Shown piece by piece: positions 9,869-18,191 of a stretch of 64,000 nucleotides of DNA. Each line of letters begins with the position of its first letter. Within the stretch, counting starts at the first letter, position 1. The stretch comes from Corynebacterium confusum (GTDB lineage Bacteria > Actinomycetota > Actinomycetes > Mycobacteriales > Mycobacteriaceae): contig NZ_CP047202.1 in the NCBI RefSeq assembly GCF_030408715.1, forward strand, positions 2,027,907-2,091,906, given 5' to 3'. Under the pieces are notes generated by a model. That model searched no databases, was not told the origin of the DNA, and was given only the letters and a program-made list of their open reading frames with translations. A program made the position numbers and the translations under genes.

Positions 9869-12052
9869 TTAGAGCATGCAGGACACGCAGCCTTCGACCT
9901 CGGTGCCTTCCAGCGCCATCTGGCGCAGGCGGATGTAGTACAGGGTCTTAATGCCCTTGCGCCAGGCGTAGATCTGGGCCTTGTTGATGTCACGGGTGGT
10001 GACCGTGTCCTTGAAGAACAAGGTCAGCGACAGACCCTGGTCCACGTACTTCGTGGCGACAGCGTAGGTGTCGATGATCTTCTCGTAGCCAATCTCGTAG
10101 GAGTCCTTGAAGTACTCCAGATTGTCGTTATCCATGTGCGGGGCCGGGTAGTACACGCGGCCAATCTTGCCTTCCTTGCGGATCTCAATCTTGGAGGCAA
10201 TCGGGTGGATGGACGACGTCGAGTTGTTGATGTAGGAGATGGACCCCGTCGGCGGCACGGCCTGCAGGTTCCGGTTGTACAGGCCGTCGCGGGCGACGTC
10301 CTGCTTAAGCTGCTCCCACTCCTCGGCGGACGGGGTGTGGATGGTCGAGTTGGCGAAAAGCTCCTTGACGCGCTCGGTCTGCGGCTGGAATTCCGCCGGG
10401 TCGTAGCGGTCGAAGAACTCGCCGGTCGCGTACTCGGACTGCGGGAACTCCGCGAAGGCCTCACCGCGCTCCTGCGCGATCTTCAGGGAGGCACGCAGGG
10501 AGGCGTACAGCACCGCCGCGAAGTAGGCGTTAGTGAAGTCCAGGGCCTCCTCGGAGCCGTATTCGATGTGCTCGCGGCCCAGGAAGCCGTGCAGGTTCAT
10601 CTGGCCCAGGCCGATGGCGTGGGACTGATCGTTGCCCTGGCGCACGGACGGGACGGAATCGATAGCCGTCATGTCCGCGACCGCGGTCAAGCCGCGGATG
10701 GCGGTCTCGACGGTCTGGGCGAAGTTGTCGGAGTCCATCGTCATGGCGATGTTCAGCGAACCCAGGTTGCATGAGATGTCGTTGCCCAGGGTGCGGTAGC
10801 TCAGGTCCGCGTCGAACTCCGACGGGGAGTTGACCTGCAGGATCTCCGAGCACAGGTTGGACATGTTGATCCGGCCGGTCTTGACCGGGTTAGCCCGGTT
10901 CACGGTGTCCTCGAACATGATGTACGGGTAGCCGGACTCGAACTGGATCTCCGCGATGGTCTGGAAGAAGTGGCGGGCGTTGATCTTCTTCTTCCGGATG
11001 CGCGGATCCTCGACCATTTCCTCGTAGTGCTCGGTCACGGAGATGTCCCCGAAGGCCTTGCCGTAGACGCGCTCCACGTCGTACGGCGAGAAGAGGTACA
11101 TGTCGTCGTTGCGCTTGGCCAGCTCGAAGGTGATATCCGGGATGACCACGCCGAGCGAGAGGGTCTTGATGCGGATCTTCTCGTCCGCGTTTTCGCGCTT
11201 GGTGTCCAGGAAGTTCAGGATGTCCGGGTGGTGGGCGTTCAGGTAGACCGCGCCGGCGCCCTGGCGGGCACCCAGCTGGTTGGCGTAGGAGAACGAGTCC
11301 TCCAGCAGCTTCATGACCGGGATGACGCCGGAAGACTGGTTCTCAATGTGCTTAATCGGCGCGCCGGACTCGCGGATATTCGACAGCAACAGGGCCACGC
11401 CGCCACCGCGCTTGGACAGCTGCAGGGCCGAGTTAATGGAACGCCCGATGGACTCCATGTTGTCCTCGATACGCAGCAGGAAGCAGGAGACCAGCTCGCC
11501 GCGCTGGGCCTTGCCGGCGTTCAGGAAGGTCGGGGTGGCCGGCTGGAAGCGGCCGGTCATGATCTCGTCGACAATCTTGCCGGCGAAGTCGACGTCGCCG
11601 TCGGCCAAAAACAGGGCGGTCATGGCCACGCGGTCCTCGAAGCGCTCGAGGTAGCGACGGCCGTCGAAGGTCTTCAGCGTGTAGCTGGTGTAGTACTTGT
11701 ACGCACCCAGGAAGGACTTGAAACGGAACTTGAAAGCGTAGGCCCGCTTGAACAGGTCCTTGATGTCGGAAAACTCGTACTTCGCGATGACCGCCGGGTC
11801 GTAGTACTGGTTGTCGACCAGGTAACCGATCTTTTCTTCCAGGTCGTGGAAGTAGACCGTGTTCTGGTTGACGTGCTGCAAGAAGAACTGGTTAGCAGCC
11901 TCACGGTCCTGGTGGAACTGAATCTTGCCGTCTTCGTCGTACAGGTTCAACAGCGCGTTCAACGCGTGATAGTCGAGCTTTTCCTCCGGCTTAACCGGCT
12001 CTGCCACAGTCTTTCCCAACTGATTATCCACGGCTGCACTCAGGCCTTTCAT
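9869..12052 (-). CDS. nrdE: Ribonucleoside-diphosphate reductase class Ib, alpha subunit
   Basis: The catalytic subunit reduces NDPs to dNDPs. 727 residues, as expected for NrdE, without an N-terminal ATP-cone. Recognisable pieces: [19 protein letters not shown] (with an active-site cysteine), [27 protein letters not shown] (radical-path Asn-Cys-Glu), [18 protein letters not shown], and the C-terminal shuttle cysteines in EGCVSCML. The start has no clear ribosome-binding site; a GTG 24 bases further in is an alternative. It lies downstream of nrdI and nrdH in one transcription unit under NrdR boxes. Confidence 0.97.
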   Translation of the reverse strand: MKGLSAAVDNQLGKTVAEPVKPEEKLDYHALNALLNLYDEDGKIQFHQDREAANQFFLQHVNQNTVYFHDLEEKIGYLVDNQYYDPAVIAKYEFSDIKDLFKRAYAFKFRFKSFLGAYKYYTSYTLKTFDGRRYLERFEDRVAMTALFLADGDVDFAGKIVDEIMTGRFQPATPTFLNAGKAQRGELVSCFLLRIEDNMESIGRSINSALQLSKRGGGVALLLSNIRESGAPIKHIENQSSGVIPVMKLLEDSFSYANQLGARQGAGAVYLNAHHPDILNFLDTKRENADEKIRIKTLSLGVVIPDITFELAKRNDDMYLFSPYDVERVYGKAFGDISVTEHYEEMVEDPRIRKKKINARHFFQTIAEIQFESGYPYIMFEDTVNRANPVKTGRINMSNLCSEILQVNSPSEFDADLSYRTLGNDISCNLGSLNIAMTMDSDNFAQTVETAIRGLTAVADMTAIDSVPSVRQGNDQSHAIGLGQMNLHGFLGREHIEYGSEEALDFTNAYFAAVLYASLRASLKIAQERGEAFAEFPQSEYATGEFFDRYDPAEFQPQTERVKELFANSTIHTPSAEEWEQLKQDVARDGLYNRNLQAVPPTGSISYINNSTSSIHPIASKIEIRKEGKIGRVYYPAPHMDNDNLEYFKDSYEIGYEKIIDTYAVATKYVDQGLSLTLFFKDTVTTRDINKAQIYAWRKGIKTLYYIRLRQMALEGTEVEGCVSCML

Positions 12053-12208
12053 CTACTACGGAAGCGCCGGATCACGAAGACGGTTGGCCAGCCGTGTCCC
12101 GCAGGATGAGACGCGACTGCTAACCGCCCAAGTTAGCCAACGCGATATTTCATGTTTTTAAGTCTATCTGTCCGGCCGCTTCCCCGCGGCCGGCGTTGTA
12201 AAGTTGCG

Positions 12209-12646
12209 CTACGCGCTCAGCGGGGGCTCGAGGCCTAGCTGCTGCGCGTTCGCTATCAAACCGCTGCGGCAGATCTCGACGTCGTCGGAGTTGCCAAGTA
12301 GTTCGAAGCGGTAGACGTACGGCACCTTGCACTTGGCGGAGATGACGTCCCCCGCCTTCCCGAAGTCGGTGCCAAAGTTGCTATTGCCTCCCGCAATAAC
12401 CGCACGGATGAGGCTCCGGTTGTGTTCATCGTTAAGGAAACGGATGACCTGCCGGGGAACCGGGCGGGAGTTTTGGTGATTGATGGACGCTCCCCCACCG
12501 TATGTCGGGCAGACCAGAACGTAGGGTTCGTTGACAGTCAGCGGCTCATCATTGAGACGCAGGGGAATACGCGCATTGGGGAAGTCCAGCTTCTCCACGA
12601 AGCGGCGCGTATTTTCCGTTGCGGAAGAAAAATACACGACCAACAT
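12209..12646 (-). CDS. nrdI: Class Ib ribonucleotide reductase flavodoxin-like protein NrdI
   Basis: A 145-residue FMN protein that supplies the oxidant used to assemble the dimanganese-tyrosyl radical cofactor of NrdF. The N-terminus [17 protein letters not shown] is the flavodoxin phosphate-binding loop, VCPTYGGG the second FMN loop, and [12 protein letters not shown] a family-specific segment. It follows nrdH by 19 bases and precedes nrdE by 156 bases, the standard nrdHIE order. Confidence 0.94.
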   Translation of the reverse strand: MLVVYFSSATENTRRFVEKLDFPNARIPLRLNDEPLTVNEPYVLVCPTYGGGASINHQNSRPVPRQVIRFLNDEHNRSLIRAVIAGGNSNFGTDFGKAGDVISAKCKVPYVYRFELLGNSDDVEICRSGLIANAQQLGLEPPLSA

Positions 12647-12665
12647 GGATATCTTCGACTCCTAG

Positions 12666-12905
12666 TTACGCAGACGCCGCCAGGGTGGCCAGCTCCTTGA
12701 TGCGGTCCGGACGGAAGCCGGACCAGTGCTCACCGTTAGCCTCCACGACAGGAGCGGAGACGTAACCCAGGGCCATGACGTAGTCGCGGGCCTCGTCGTC
12801 CAAGGAGATATCGACGGACTCGTAGTCCAGGCCGGCACGGTCCAGCGCCTTCTTGGTGGCGTTGCACTGCATGCAGGCGGGCTTGGTGTAGAGCTTGATA
12901 GACAT
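12666..12905 (-). CDS. nrdH: Glutaredoxin-like protein NrdH
   Basis: A 79-residue thioredoxin-fold electron donor for NrdE. The redox motif is CMQC in KPACMQCNATKKAL. WSGFRPDRIKEL at the end is the NrdH-typical W-S-G-F-R-P-D motif, involved in thioredoxin reductase specificity. AAGGA precedes the ATG at a good distance. First gene of the nrdHIE unit. Confidence 0.95.
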   Translation of the reverse strand: MSIKLYTKPACMQCNATKKALDRAGLDYESVDISLDDEARDYVMALGYVSAPVVEANGEHWSGFRPDRIKELATLAASA

Positions 12906-13033
12906 GGTGGCAGGTTCCTTAATCCGTTTCGGGGAGGCAGATTACTTCTTCTCCGGCCGGTCTTAGAGCACCTCCTGCACTCTTCGACGCCCGCGCTTGA
13001 AGTGGCGCCTAGGCCGCCGGAGCAACACCGACA

Positions 13034-13049
13034 ACACTATACTTTGGGG
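13034..13049. promoter_or_regulatory. NrdR box 1
   Basis: ACACTATACTTTGGGG: the left half fits the NrdR consensus ACACWATATATWGTGT well, while the right half is degenerate. It lies 32 bases from a second, near-perfect box, the three-turn spacing known for NrdR operators, about 130 bases upstream of nrdH. Confidence 0.75.
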
Positions 13050-13065
13050 CAAAAGCCCGCAACAG

Positions 13066-13081
13066 ACACTATATATTGTGC
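13066..13081. promoter_or_regulatory. NrdR box 2
   Basis: ACACTATATATTGTGC matches the NrdR consensus at nearly every position. Together with box 1 it is a standard operator for repression of nrdHIE by the ATP/dATP-sensing NrdR protein, whose gene is outside this window. Confidence 0.88.
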
Positions 13082-13236
13082 TCTGACGCGGGATATCCGC
13101 AGGACACCCGAAGCTCAAGCCCCACATCTAGGCCGACACTCACCAACGACGTAACTACACCGTTGGCATTTCCGCAGGACGAGTCGAGCTATTGTGACAT
13201 ATTTCACTTACATCCGTGTAATTACCCCGTAACGCA

Positions 13237-13285
13237 GAAAGCCGCTCCCCGTATTGCACTGGTGGTGCGACGGGGAGCGGCTTTC
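13237..13285 (-). terminator. Terminator of rpmJ
   Basis: GAAAGCCGCTCCCCGT and ACGGGGAGCGGCTTTC form a perfect 16-base stem around 17 bases, 16 bases after the rpmJ stop on the minus strand. It isolates rpmJ from the nrdHIE promoter. Confidence 0.88.
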
Positions 13286-13301
13286 GCGCGTCCGGTTCGG
13301 A

Positions 13302-13424
13302 CTAGCCCTGGCGAGCCTTGAAACGCGGATCCTTCTTGTTGATCACGAAGACCTTGCCGTGGCGGCGGATAACCTGGGCGCCCGGCTTCTTCTTCAGCGA
13401 CCGAAGCGACTTGCGGACCTTCAT
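13302..13424 (-). CDS. rpmJ: 50S ribosomal protein L36, zinc-free (C-minus) form
   Basis: A 40-residue ribosomal protein; [29 protein letters not shown] and KDPRFKARQ match L36. It has no cysteine, so it lacks the zinc ribbon of the standard L36; this C-minus form can replace the zinc-binding copy when zinc is scarce. AAAGGAG precedes the ATG with suitable spacing. In corynebacteria this copy lies beside nrdH, as here. Zur control is possible, but I do not see a clear Zur operator. Confidence 0.93.
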   Translation of the reverse strand: MKVRKSLRSLKKKPGAQVIRRHGKVFVINKKDPRFKARQG

Positions 13425-13480
13425 CGGGCGCTCCTTTCTGAATGCGCAATAAAAATGCGGTTGAATCTATAACAAAGAAC

Positions 13481-13500
13481 GTGCTGAGCAACCTCAGCAC
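13481..13500 (-). terminator. Hairpin, probable terminator of the sugar porter gene
   Basis: GTGCTGAG and CTCAGCAC form a perfect 8-base stem with a 4-base loop, 47 bases after the transporter stop on the minus strand, followed by GTTCTTTGTT. Confidence 0.6.
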
Positions 13501-13546
13501 TGACACGGGGAAACACTCTACCGTACGTTGCCCCAGACCCCAAAAT

Positions 13547-14884
13547 TCACTCCTGGGGTTGGTAGCGTCGCCGCAGGTCCTGGGAGACCTCCTCGAGGCT
13601 GCGTCCCATAGTCTCCGGAACCAACACCCGGGTATAGGCGATGGCCACGATCCCCAGCCCGCCGAAGAGCGCGAAGGCCCACGGCCCGGTCAGCCACTCC
13701 ACCAGCGGCAGGAAATACTGGGCGACGGCCCAGTTGGTCGCCCACAGGCTAAGCCCGGCGATGCCCATGCCGATGCCGCGGATGCCCACCGGCACCAGCT
13801 CCGAAATCAGCAGCCACGTTGTCGGCGAGACCGCCGCCTGCTGGAAGGCGATGAAGCTGGCCATCAGCAGTAGAGACAGGCTGGCGAAGGCCACCGAACC
13901 CTCCGCCCGCGAATACACGACGGCCAGGGCGAATAGGGAGACCACATTGCCGGTCAGGCCGATGAGCAACAGGCGCTTGCGGCCTACCCGGTCGACCACC
14001 TTGAGGCCGACCCAGCACGCGATAACGGAGACCGCGCCGATGACCATGGAGGTATAGACCGAGTTCTGGGTGGAAATCCCCACCTGGTTCATCATCGTCG
14101 GCGCGAAATAAACAATCGCGTTCACGCCGGTAATCTGCTGGGTCAAGCCCATAAGCATGGCCAGCAGGACGGTCACCTGCAGCCAACGCGCGGACTTCAG
14201 CCGTGAAAACTCGCTGCCGTCAACCTGGTTGTGCTGGCTGTCGGCGACCTCGTCCAGCTCCAGCCCGACCCGGCTGGCCACCCGGCGGGCCTGCTCCGTG
14301 CGCCCGCGGGCCACCAGCCAGACGGGAGTGTCCGGTAGGAACCACATGCCGACCGCCAGCGCCGCGCCCGGGAAGGCCGCGGCCGCCAGCATCAGGTGCC
14401 AGCTGCCCAGCCCCGCCAGGGCGGAGTTGACCAGGTAGGCCAGCAGCTGCCCCACCACGATCATCAAGGTATTGAGCGAGACCAGCTTGCCGCGCACGGC
14501 CGTGGGCACCATCTCCGAGATATACATGGGCGAGACGATGGAGACCGCGCCGACCGCCAGGCCCAGGAAGGCCCGCGCGGCCGCCAGCATCATCACCGAG
14601 CCGGACAGCGCGCACCAGATAGAACCCACCACGAAGACGACACCGCCCAGGATGAGTGTCCGCCGCCGCCCCAGGGACTCCGCCACGCGGCCGGCGCTGA
14701 GGGCACCGATAGCGGCGCCGATGAGCAGCGCCGAAGTCACCCAGCCCTCCTCGTGCGCGCTCATCCCGAACTCGGGGGAAATAAACAGCAACGCACCGCT
14801 CATCACGCCGGTGTCGTAGCCGAAGAGCAAACCACCCAGCGCGGCTACCGCCGCCACCGTTTTAATATAAGAACTTTGTTTCAC
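13547..14884 (-). CDS. MFS sugar porter family transporter
   Basis: A 445-residue inner-membrane proton-coupled transporter with 12 predicted helices. Signature motifs of the sugar porter group are present: [11 protein letters not shown] in the first helix, [13 protein letters not shown] between helices 2 and 3, [16 protein letters not shown] after helix 4, [14 protein letters not shown] in helix 7, and [12 protein letters not shown] at the end. Likely substrates are monosaccharides or myo-inositol; the sequence alone does not decide. It is divergent from nadE, with only 35 bases between starts. Translation starts at GTG. Confidence 0.88.
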   Translation of the reverse strand: MKQSSYIKTVAAVAALGGLLFGYDTGVMSGALLFISPEFGMSAHEEGWVTSALLIGAAIGALSAGRVAESLGRRRTLILGGVVFVVGSIWCALSGSVMMLAAARAFLGLAVGAVSIVSPMYISEMVPTAVRGKLVSLNTLMIVVGQLLAYLVNSALAGLGSWHLMLAAAAFPGAALAVGMWFLPDTPVWLVARGRTEQARRVASRVGLELDEVADSQHNQVDGSEFSRLKSARWLQVTVLLAMLMGLTQQITGVNAIVYFAPTMMNQVGISTQNSVYTSMVIGAVSVIACWVGLKVVDRVGRKRLLLIGLTGNVVSLFALAVVYSRAEGSVAFASLSLLLMASFIAFQQAAVSPTTWLLISELVPVGIRGIGMGIAGLSLWATNWAVAQYFLPLVEWLTGPWAFALFGGLGIVAIAYTRVLVPETMGRSLEEVSQDLRRRYQPQE

Positions 14885-14919
14885 GTCCCATATTGTCGCA
14901 CTCCACTACGATGAAGCAC

Positions 14920-15735
14920 ATGTCACCAGATCCGAACTCCACCCAGTCCGAAATCATAAAAGCCCTGCACACCCGCCCCTTAATCGATCCAGCAAAAGAG
15001 GTCGAACGGCGCGTCGACTTCCTGGTTAATTACCTGGAGACGACCGGCGCGGCCGGCTATGTCCTCGGCATTTCGGGCGGCCAGGACTCCACCCTGGCCG
15101 GTCGGCTAGCCCAGCTGGCCTGCGAGCAGGTCGATGGCGCGGCCTTCTGGGCCGTGCGCCTACCCCACGGCCAGCAGGCCGACGAGGACGACGCCCAGGT
15201 GGCCCTGGACTTCATCGAGCCCGACCACCGCTTGGACCTAGACATCGCCCCGGCTACCGATACCCTGTCCGCCGCCGCGGCCGATTCCTTGGGCCAGGAC
15301 GCGCTCAGCGACTTCAACCGCGGCAACGTCAAGGCCCGCTTGCGCATGGTCGCCCAGTACGCCCTGGCCGGCGAGAAAAACCTTTTGGTAGTCGGCACCG
15401 ACCACGCCGCGGAAAACGTCACCGGATTCTTTACCAAATGGGGCGACGGCGCCGCGGACCTCCTTCCGCTCGCCGGCCTTAACAAGCGGCAGGGCGCGCA
15501 ACTGCTGGTACACCTCGGCGCGCCGCGCTCGACCTGGGCCAAGGTGCCCACCGCCGATCTGGAAGACAACAAGCCGGGACTGCCGGACGAGGAGGCACTC
15601 GGCGTCGCCTATTCCGACATCGACGACTACCTGGAGGGCAAGCCGGTGCCCTCCGCGGCCGCCGCCACCATCGAGCGCCTCTGGCGCGCCGGCGCGCACA
15701 AGCGCCAGATGCCGCAGGGCCCTAGCCCGCTCTAG
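14920..15735 (+). CDS. nadE: NH3-dependent NAD+ synthetase
   Basis: Converts nicotinate adenine dinucleotide to NAD with ATP and ammonia. The 271 residues match the short ammonia-dependent class, with no glutaminase domain. The ATP-binding PP-loop is [13 protein letters not shown]; further motifs are [31 protein letters not shown] and [18 protein letters not shown] chose the ATG at 14920 because TACGAT (14907-14912) lies seven bases before it, as for a leaderless mRNA; ATG 14911 and TTG 14893 are in frame but would overlap or precede that promoter box. Confidence 0.93.
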   Translation: MSPDPNSTQSEIIKALHTRPLIDPAKEVERRVDFLVNYLETTGAAGYVLGISGGQDSTLAGRLAQLACEQVDGAAFWAVRLPHGQQADEDDAQVALDFIEPDHRLDLDIAPATDTLSAAAADSLGQDALSDFNRGNVKARLRMVAQYALAGEKNLLVVGTDHAAENVTGFFTKWGDGAADLLPLAGLNKRQGAQLLVHLGAPRSTWAKVPTADLEDNKPGLPDEEALGVAYSDIDDYLEGKPVPSAAAATIERLWRAGAHKRQMPQGPSPL

Positions 15736-15753
15736 CGCCTCCCCCCCGCGCGC

Positions 15754-16470
15754 CTAGTAGCGCTCAAGCACGCCGCGCGCGGCCGCTACCAGCGGACGCT
15801 GGTAGGCGCGTCCGTGGGTCATCGCGTGCACGGCCAACGGGTGCAGCTGGTGCAGGTCGAAGTCGACCTTCGGATCGCCGTACCCGGCCAGAACCTCGTC
15901 GAGGTACGGGGCACCGAAAAGCTCCAGCATCGCCAGATCCGTGTGTGGATGCCCGCCGTGGGCCGCCGGATCGATGACCACGGCGCCGCCCTCACTAAAC
16001 AGCAGGTTGCCGGCCCACAGGTCGCCGTGGATGCGGGCGGGTTCGACGTCGAAGTCGGTCGCAGCGATAGCCTGGCAGGCCCGCTCGACCGTCTCCAGGT
16101 CCCCGGAGGAAAGGCCTGCCCCGCGAGCGAAGGGCAACACGCGCTGCTGGGCGTAGAAGGCCCCCCACGAATCGCTCGGGGTGCAGTCCTGTTCGACGCG
16201 GCCGATGAAGTTCTTACCCTCCCAGCCCGCGGGCGGGCAGCCAAAGGCCTCGGCCCCGGCGGCGTGGATCCGGCGCAGGCGTCGGCCGAATTCCCGCGCC
16301 GCCTCCGTCGTGGGGGCGGCCGGCTCGACCCGCTCGGTACGCAGGTAGCTCTGGCCTACCTCGACTACCTCCACGACGGCCTCCGGCACCGCCTGGTGCA
16401 GCCAGCGCAGGCCCGCGGCCTCCGCCCCGGCCTGGTCGGGTTGGGCAACGTCCTTGGTAAAAGTAGCCAT
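15754..16470 (-). CDS. Fructosamine kinase family protein
   Basis: A 238-residue kinase of the aminoglycoside phosphotransferase-like fold; relatives phosphorylate protein-bound fructosamines or small ketoamines, starting deglycation. The catalytic loop is RIHGDLWAGNLL (HxDxxxxN) and the metal-binding aspartate lies in VVIDPAAHGGH. The N-terminal lobe looks shortened relative to ~290-residue homologues. TAGGAT lies six bases before the ATG, so the transcript is probably leaderless. Its physiological substrate cannot be read from the sequence. Confidence 0.85.
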   Translation of the reverse strand: MATFTKDVAQPDQAGAEAAGLRWLHQAVPEAVVEVVEVGQSYLRTERVEPAAPTTEAAREFGRRLRRIHAAGAEAFGCPPAGWEGKNFIGRVEQDCTPSDSWGAFYAQQRVLPFARGAGLSSGDLETVERACQAIAATDFDVEPARIHGDLWAGNLLFSEGGAVVIDPAAHGGHPHTDLAMLELFGAPYLDEVLAGYGDPKVDFDLHQLHPLAVHAMTHGRAYQRPLVAAARGVLERY

Positions 16471-16526
16471 CCCGCCATCCTAACCAATTCTCACCCCGGC
16501 GAACCGGGCGCGCGGGCGGGGACAGC

Positions 16527-16560
16527 AAAACCCGGGCCAGCTGAGCTGAACCCGGGTTTT
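16527..16560 (-). terminator. Terminator after tRNA-Ala
   Basis: AAAACCCGGG and CCCGGGTTTT around 14 bases, just downstream of the first tRNA-Ala on the minus strand, ending in TTTTGC. Confidence 0.8.
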
Positions 16561-16567
16561 AAAAAAT

Positions 16568-16643
16568 TGGTGGAGCTAACGGGATTCGAACCCGTGACCC
16601 CCACACTGCCAGTGTGGTGCGCTACCAGCTGCGCCATAGCCCC
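16568..16643 (-). tRNA. tRNA-Ala (GGC)
   Basis: The minus strand folds into a cloverleaf: acceptor GGGGCTA pairs with TAGCTCC, the D arm is GCGCAGCTGGTAGCGC, the anticodon loop CTGGCAG carries GGC, and the T arm is CGGGTTCGAATCCCG. An encoded CCA follows. The body is identical to the copy at 16682. Confidence 0.95.
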
Positions 16644-16681
16644 CAAAGTACTGCGAAAGTACCAGGTATGAAGTTGTGGAG

Positions 16682-16754
16682 TGGAGCTAACGGGATTCGA
16701 ACCCGTGACCCCCACACTGCCAGTGTGGTGCGCTACCAGCTGCGCCATAGCCCC
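16682..16754 (-). tRNA. tRNA-Ala (GGC), second copy
   Basis: Same cloverleaf and anticodon loop CTGGCAG as the copy 111 bases away, with no difference in the 73-base body. The 3' CCA is not encoded here (CTC follows), so it must be added by enzyme. Both copies are probably on one transcript. Confidence 0.95.
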
Positions 16755-16811
16755 GTATGCCGTGCACCTAGAAACCGTGCGGTATCTAGTGCGGCAACTC
16801 GTATTAATCTA

Positions 16812-16847
16812 CACGCTGGCGAAGGCGCGAACCAAATCGCCAGCGTG
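16812..16847 (-). terminator. Hairpin after the DsbA-like gene
   Basis: CACGCTGGCGA and TCGCCAGCGTG form a perfect 11-base stem, 24 bases after the DsbA-like gene on the minus strand. The tail is only weakly T-rich (TAGATTAATA), so termination is likely but not certain. Confidence 0.65.
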
Positions 16848-16870
16848 AGCTAATTTTTCTCCGGCCGGCC

Positions 16871-17641
16871 CTACTTGGCTACCTGGTCGACCCAGGCGCC
16901 CAGATCGGAGGTCAGCTCCAGCTCTTCACCGTCGACGAAGATGCGCGGCGAGGAAACGGAACCGGTGTCCTTCTCCAGCTTGTGGTAGTTGGCGGCGGCG
17001 AATTCCTGGCCGGCGCTCAGATCCATGCCCTTGATCTTGTCCACGGCGTCGCCGGAGGCATCGAAAGCCTTGGCGGCGTCAGCCATTTCCTCAGCGCCCC
17101 ACTGGCGGGCGACATCCTGCTGATCCTCGAGCAGGACCTTGCGCAGGTTCCAGTAGGCGTGGACGTCGCCGTCTTCCGCCAGGGCGCGGGCCGCGGTGGC
17201 CGCCTGGGTGGAATAGCCGTCAAGCTTTTCGGGATCGTCCTGGCCGTCCATGAAGTTCAGGGTATCGTCCTGGCCGTCCATGAAGTTCAGGGTGCGGATG
17301 TGGACCACCATCTTGCCGTCCTCGATGGCCTGGGCCATCTTTTCGTCGGAGGCGACGGCCAGCTCCGAGCAGTGCGAGCAGGAGAAGTCCTCATACAGCT
17401 CGACGACCGGGGCGTCGTCCTTGGTGTTGGCGGACTTGAGCACCACCGAGTTGTCCTCGTACTGCATGTCCATATTGACGTCGACGGCGCGGTCGGCCAG
17501 CTCGTCGGTCTTCGCGCTCTGGCCGTTCCAGATGATGTAGCCGATGACGACGGCGACGATGACCAGCAGGGCTACCAGGCCCCACAGGAACCCGGACTTG
17601 CCGCTGGCGTTCGGGTCCGTGACTTTCCGAGAATTACTCAC
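16871..17641 (-). CDS. Membrane-anchored DsbA-like thioredoxin-fold protein
   Basis: A 256-residue protein with a single N-terminal membrane segment (about residues 18-39, LWGLVALLVIVAVVIGYII) and an exported thioredoxin-fold domain. The redox motif is CSHC in YEDFSCSHCSE and the cis-proline region is SSPRIFVDGEEL. Relatives oxidise or isomerise thiols of secreted proteins. Residues ~118-137 contain TLNFMDGQDD twice in a row, from a perfect 30-base tandem duplication at 17234-17293. The following gene is a DoxX/MauE-like membrane protein, 70 bases upstream on the same strand, suggesting a joint redox unit. Starts at GTG after GGAG. Confidence 0.88.
   Translation of the reverse strand: MSNSRKVTDPNASGKSGFLWGLVALLVIVAVVIGYIIWNGQSAKTDELADRAVDVNMDMQYEDNSVVLKSANTKDDAPVVELYEDFSCSHCSELAVASDEKMAQAIEDGKMVVHIRTLNFMDGQDDTLNFMDGQDDPEKLDGYSTQAATAARALAEDGDVHAYWNLRKVLLEDQQDVARQWGAEEMADAAKAFDASGDAVDKIKGMDLSAGQEFAAANYHKLEKDTGSVSSPRIFVDGEELELTSDLGAWVDQVAK
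17234..17293. repeat. Perfect 30-base tandem duplication within the DsbA-like gene
   Basis: Two identical 30-base units (17234-17263 and 17264-17293) in direct tandem. The unit keeps the reading frame and duplicates TLNFMDGQDD. Replication slippage is the simplest origin; complete identity suggests that it is recent. Confidence 0.97.
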
Positions 17642-17711
17642 TTACTCCACTCATCCTTTTCAGGGTTGTTTTGCGGTCTTTGCACCTGGAAATAGCCTAC
17701 CCAAGCAGGCC

Positions 17712-18173
17712 TTAGGGGTAAATTGCGAACTTCTTGAACGGACGCACCCAGATCCAGACCATGAGCACGAGGAAGAAAAGATCGCGCCCCAGGGTCTTGA
17801 CGTAGTCCATTACTTGGTCGGTGTTGGCCGGATCGACTTCAAAGCAGCCGCAGTCGATGTCCAGTCCGCGGGCCCAGGCCTGGCCGATGCCGATCATGAA
17901 CAGCACCAGCACGATGATGCCCACCTTGACTGCCGGGCGCATAAACAGGCCCAGAAGCAGCAGGACGCCGCCGGCGATTTCCAGCGGACCGATGAGATAG
18001 GCCAGGTAGTGCGACCATTCCGGTGTGAAGATCTGATAGGCCTCGATGGTCTGGGTCATCGTGAAGTGCTTGTTGAGCTTCTCCACCCCTGCGGCGATCC
18101 AGATATAGGCCATGAAGAAGCGCGCGAAGGCGCTTATCAGGTCGAGAATCAGGCTTTTATCGAGTTTCTTCAC
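17712..18173 (-). CDS. DoxX/MauE-like redox-associated membrane protein
   Basis: A 153-residue membrane protein with four predicted helices: around residues 13-32 (FARFFMAYIWIAAGVEKL), 60-75, 84-101 and 130-146. IWIAAGVEKLNKH is the DoxX/MauE signature region, and DCGCF between helices 3 and 4 supplies a cysteine pair as in MauE-type proteins. MauE-like proteins are thought to pass reducing or oxidising equivalents to an exported thioredoxin-fold partner. The neighbouring gene encodes such a partner, which supports this role by context. Starts at GTG. Confidence 0.82.
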   Translation of the reverse strand: MKKLDKSLILDLISAFARFFMAYIWIAAGVEKLNKHFTMTQTIEAYQIFTPEWSHYLAYLIGPLEIAGGVLLLLGLFMRPAVKVGIIVLVLFMIGIGQAWARGLDIDCGCFEVDPANTDQVMDYVKTLGRDLFFLVLMVWIWVRPFKKFAIYP

Positions 18174-18191
18174 GCTTGAACAGTTTACACA

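Noticed and set aside
16568..16754. CRISPR-like repeat
   Set aside because: The repeated unit is a tRNA-Ala gene; no short regularly spaced repeats occur anywhere in the window.
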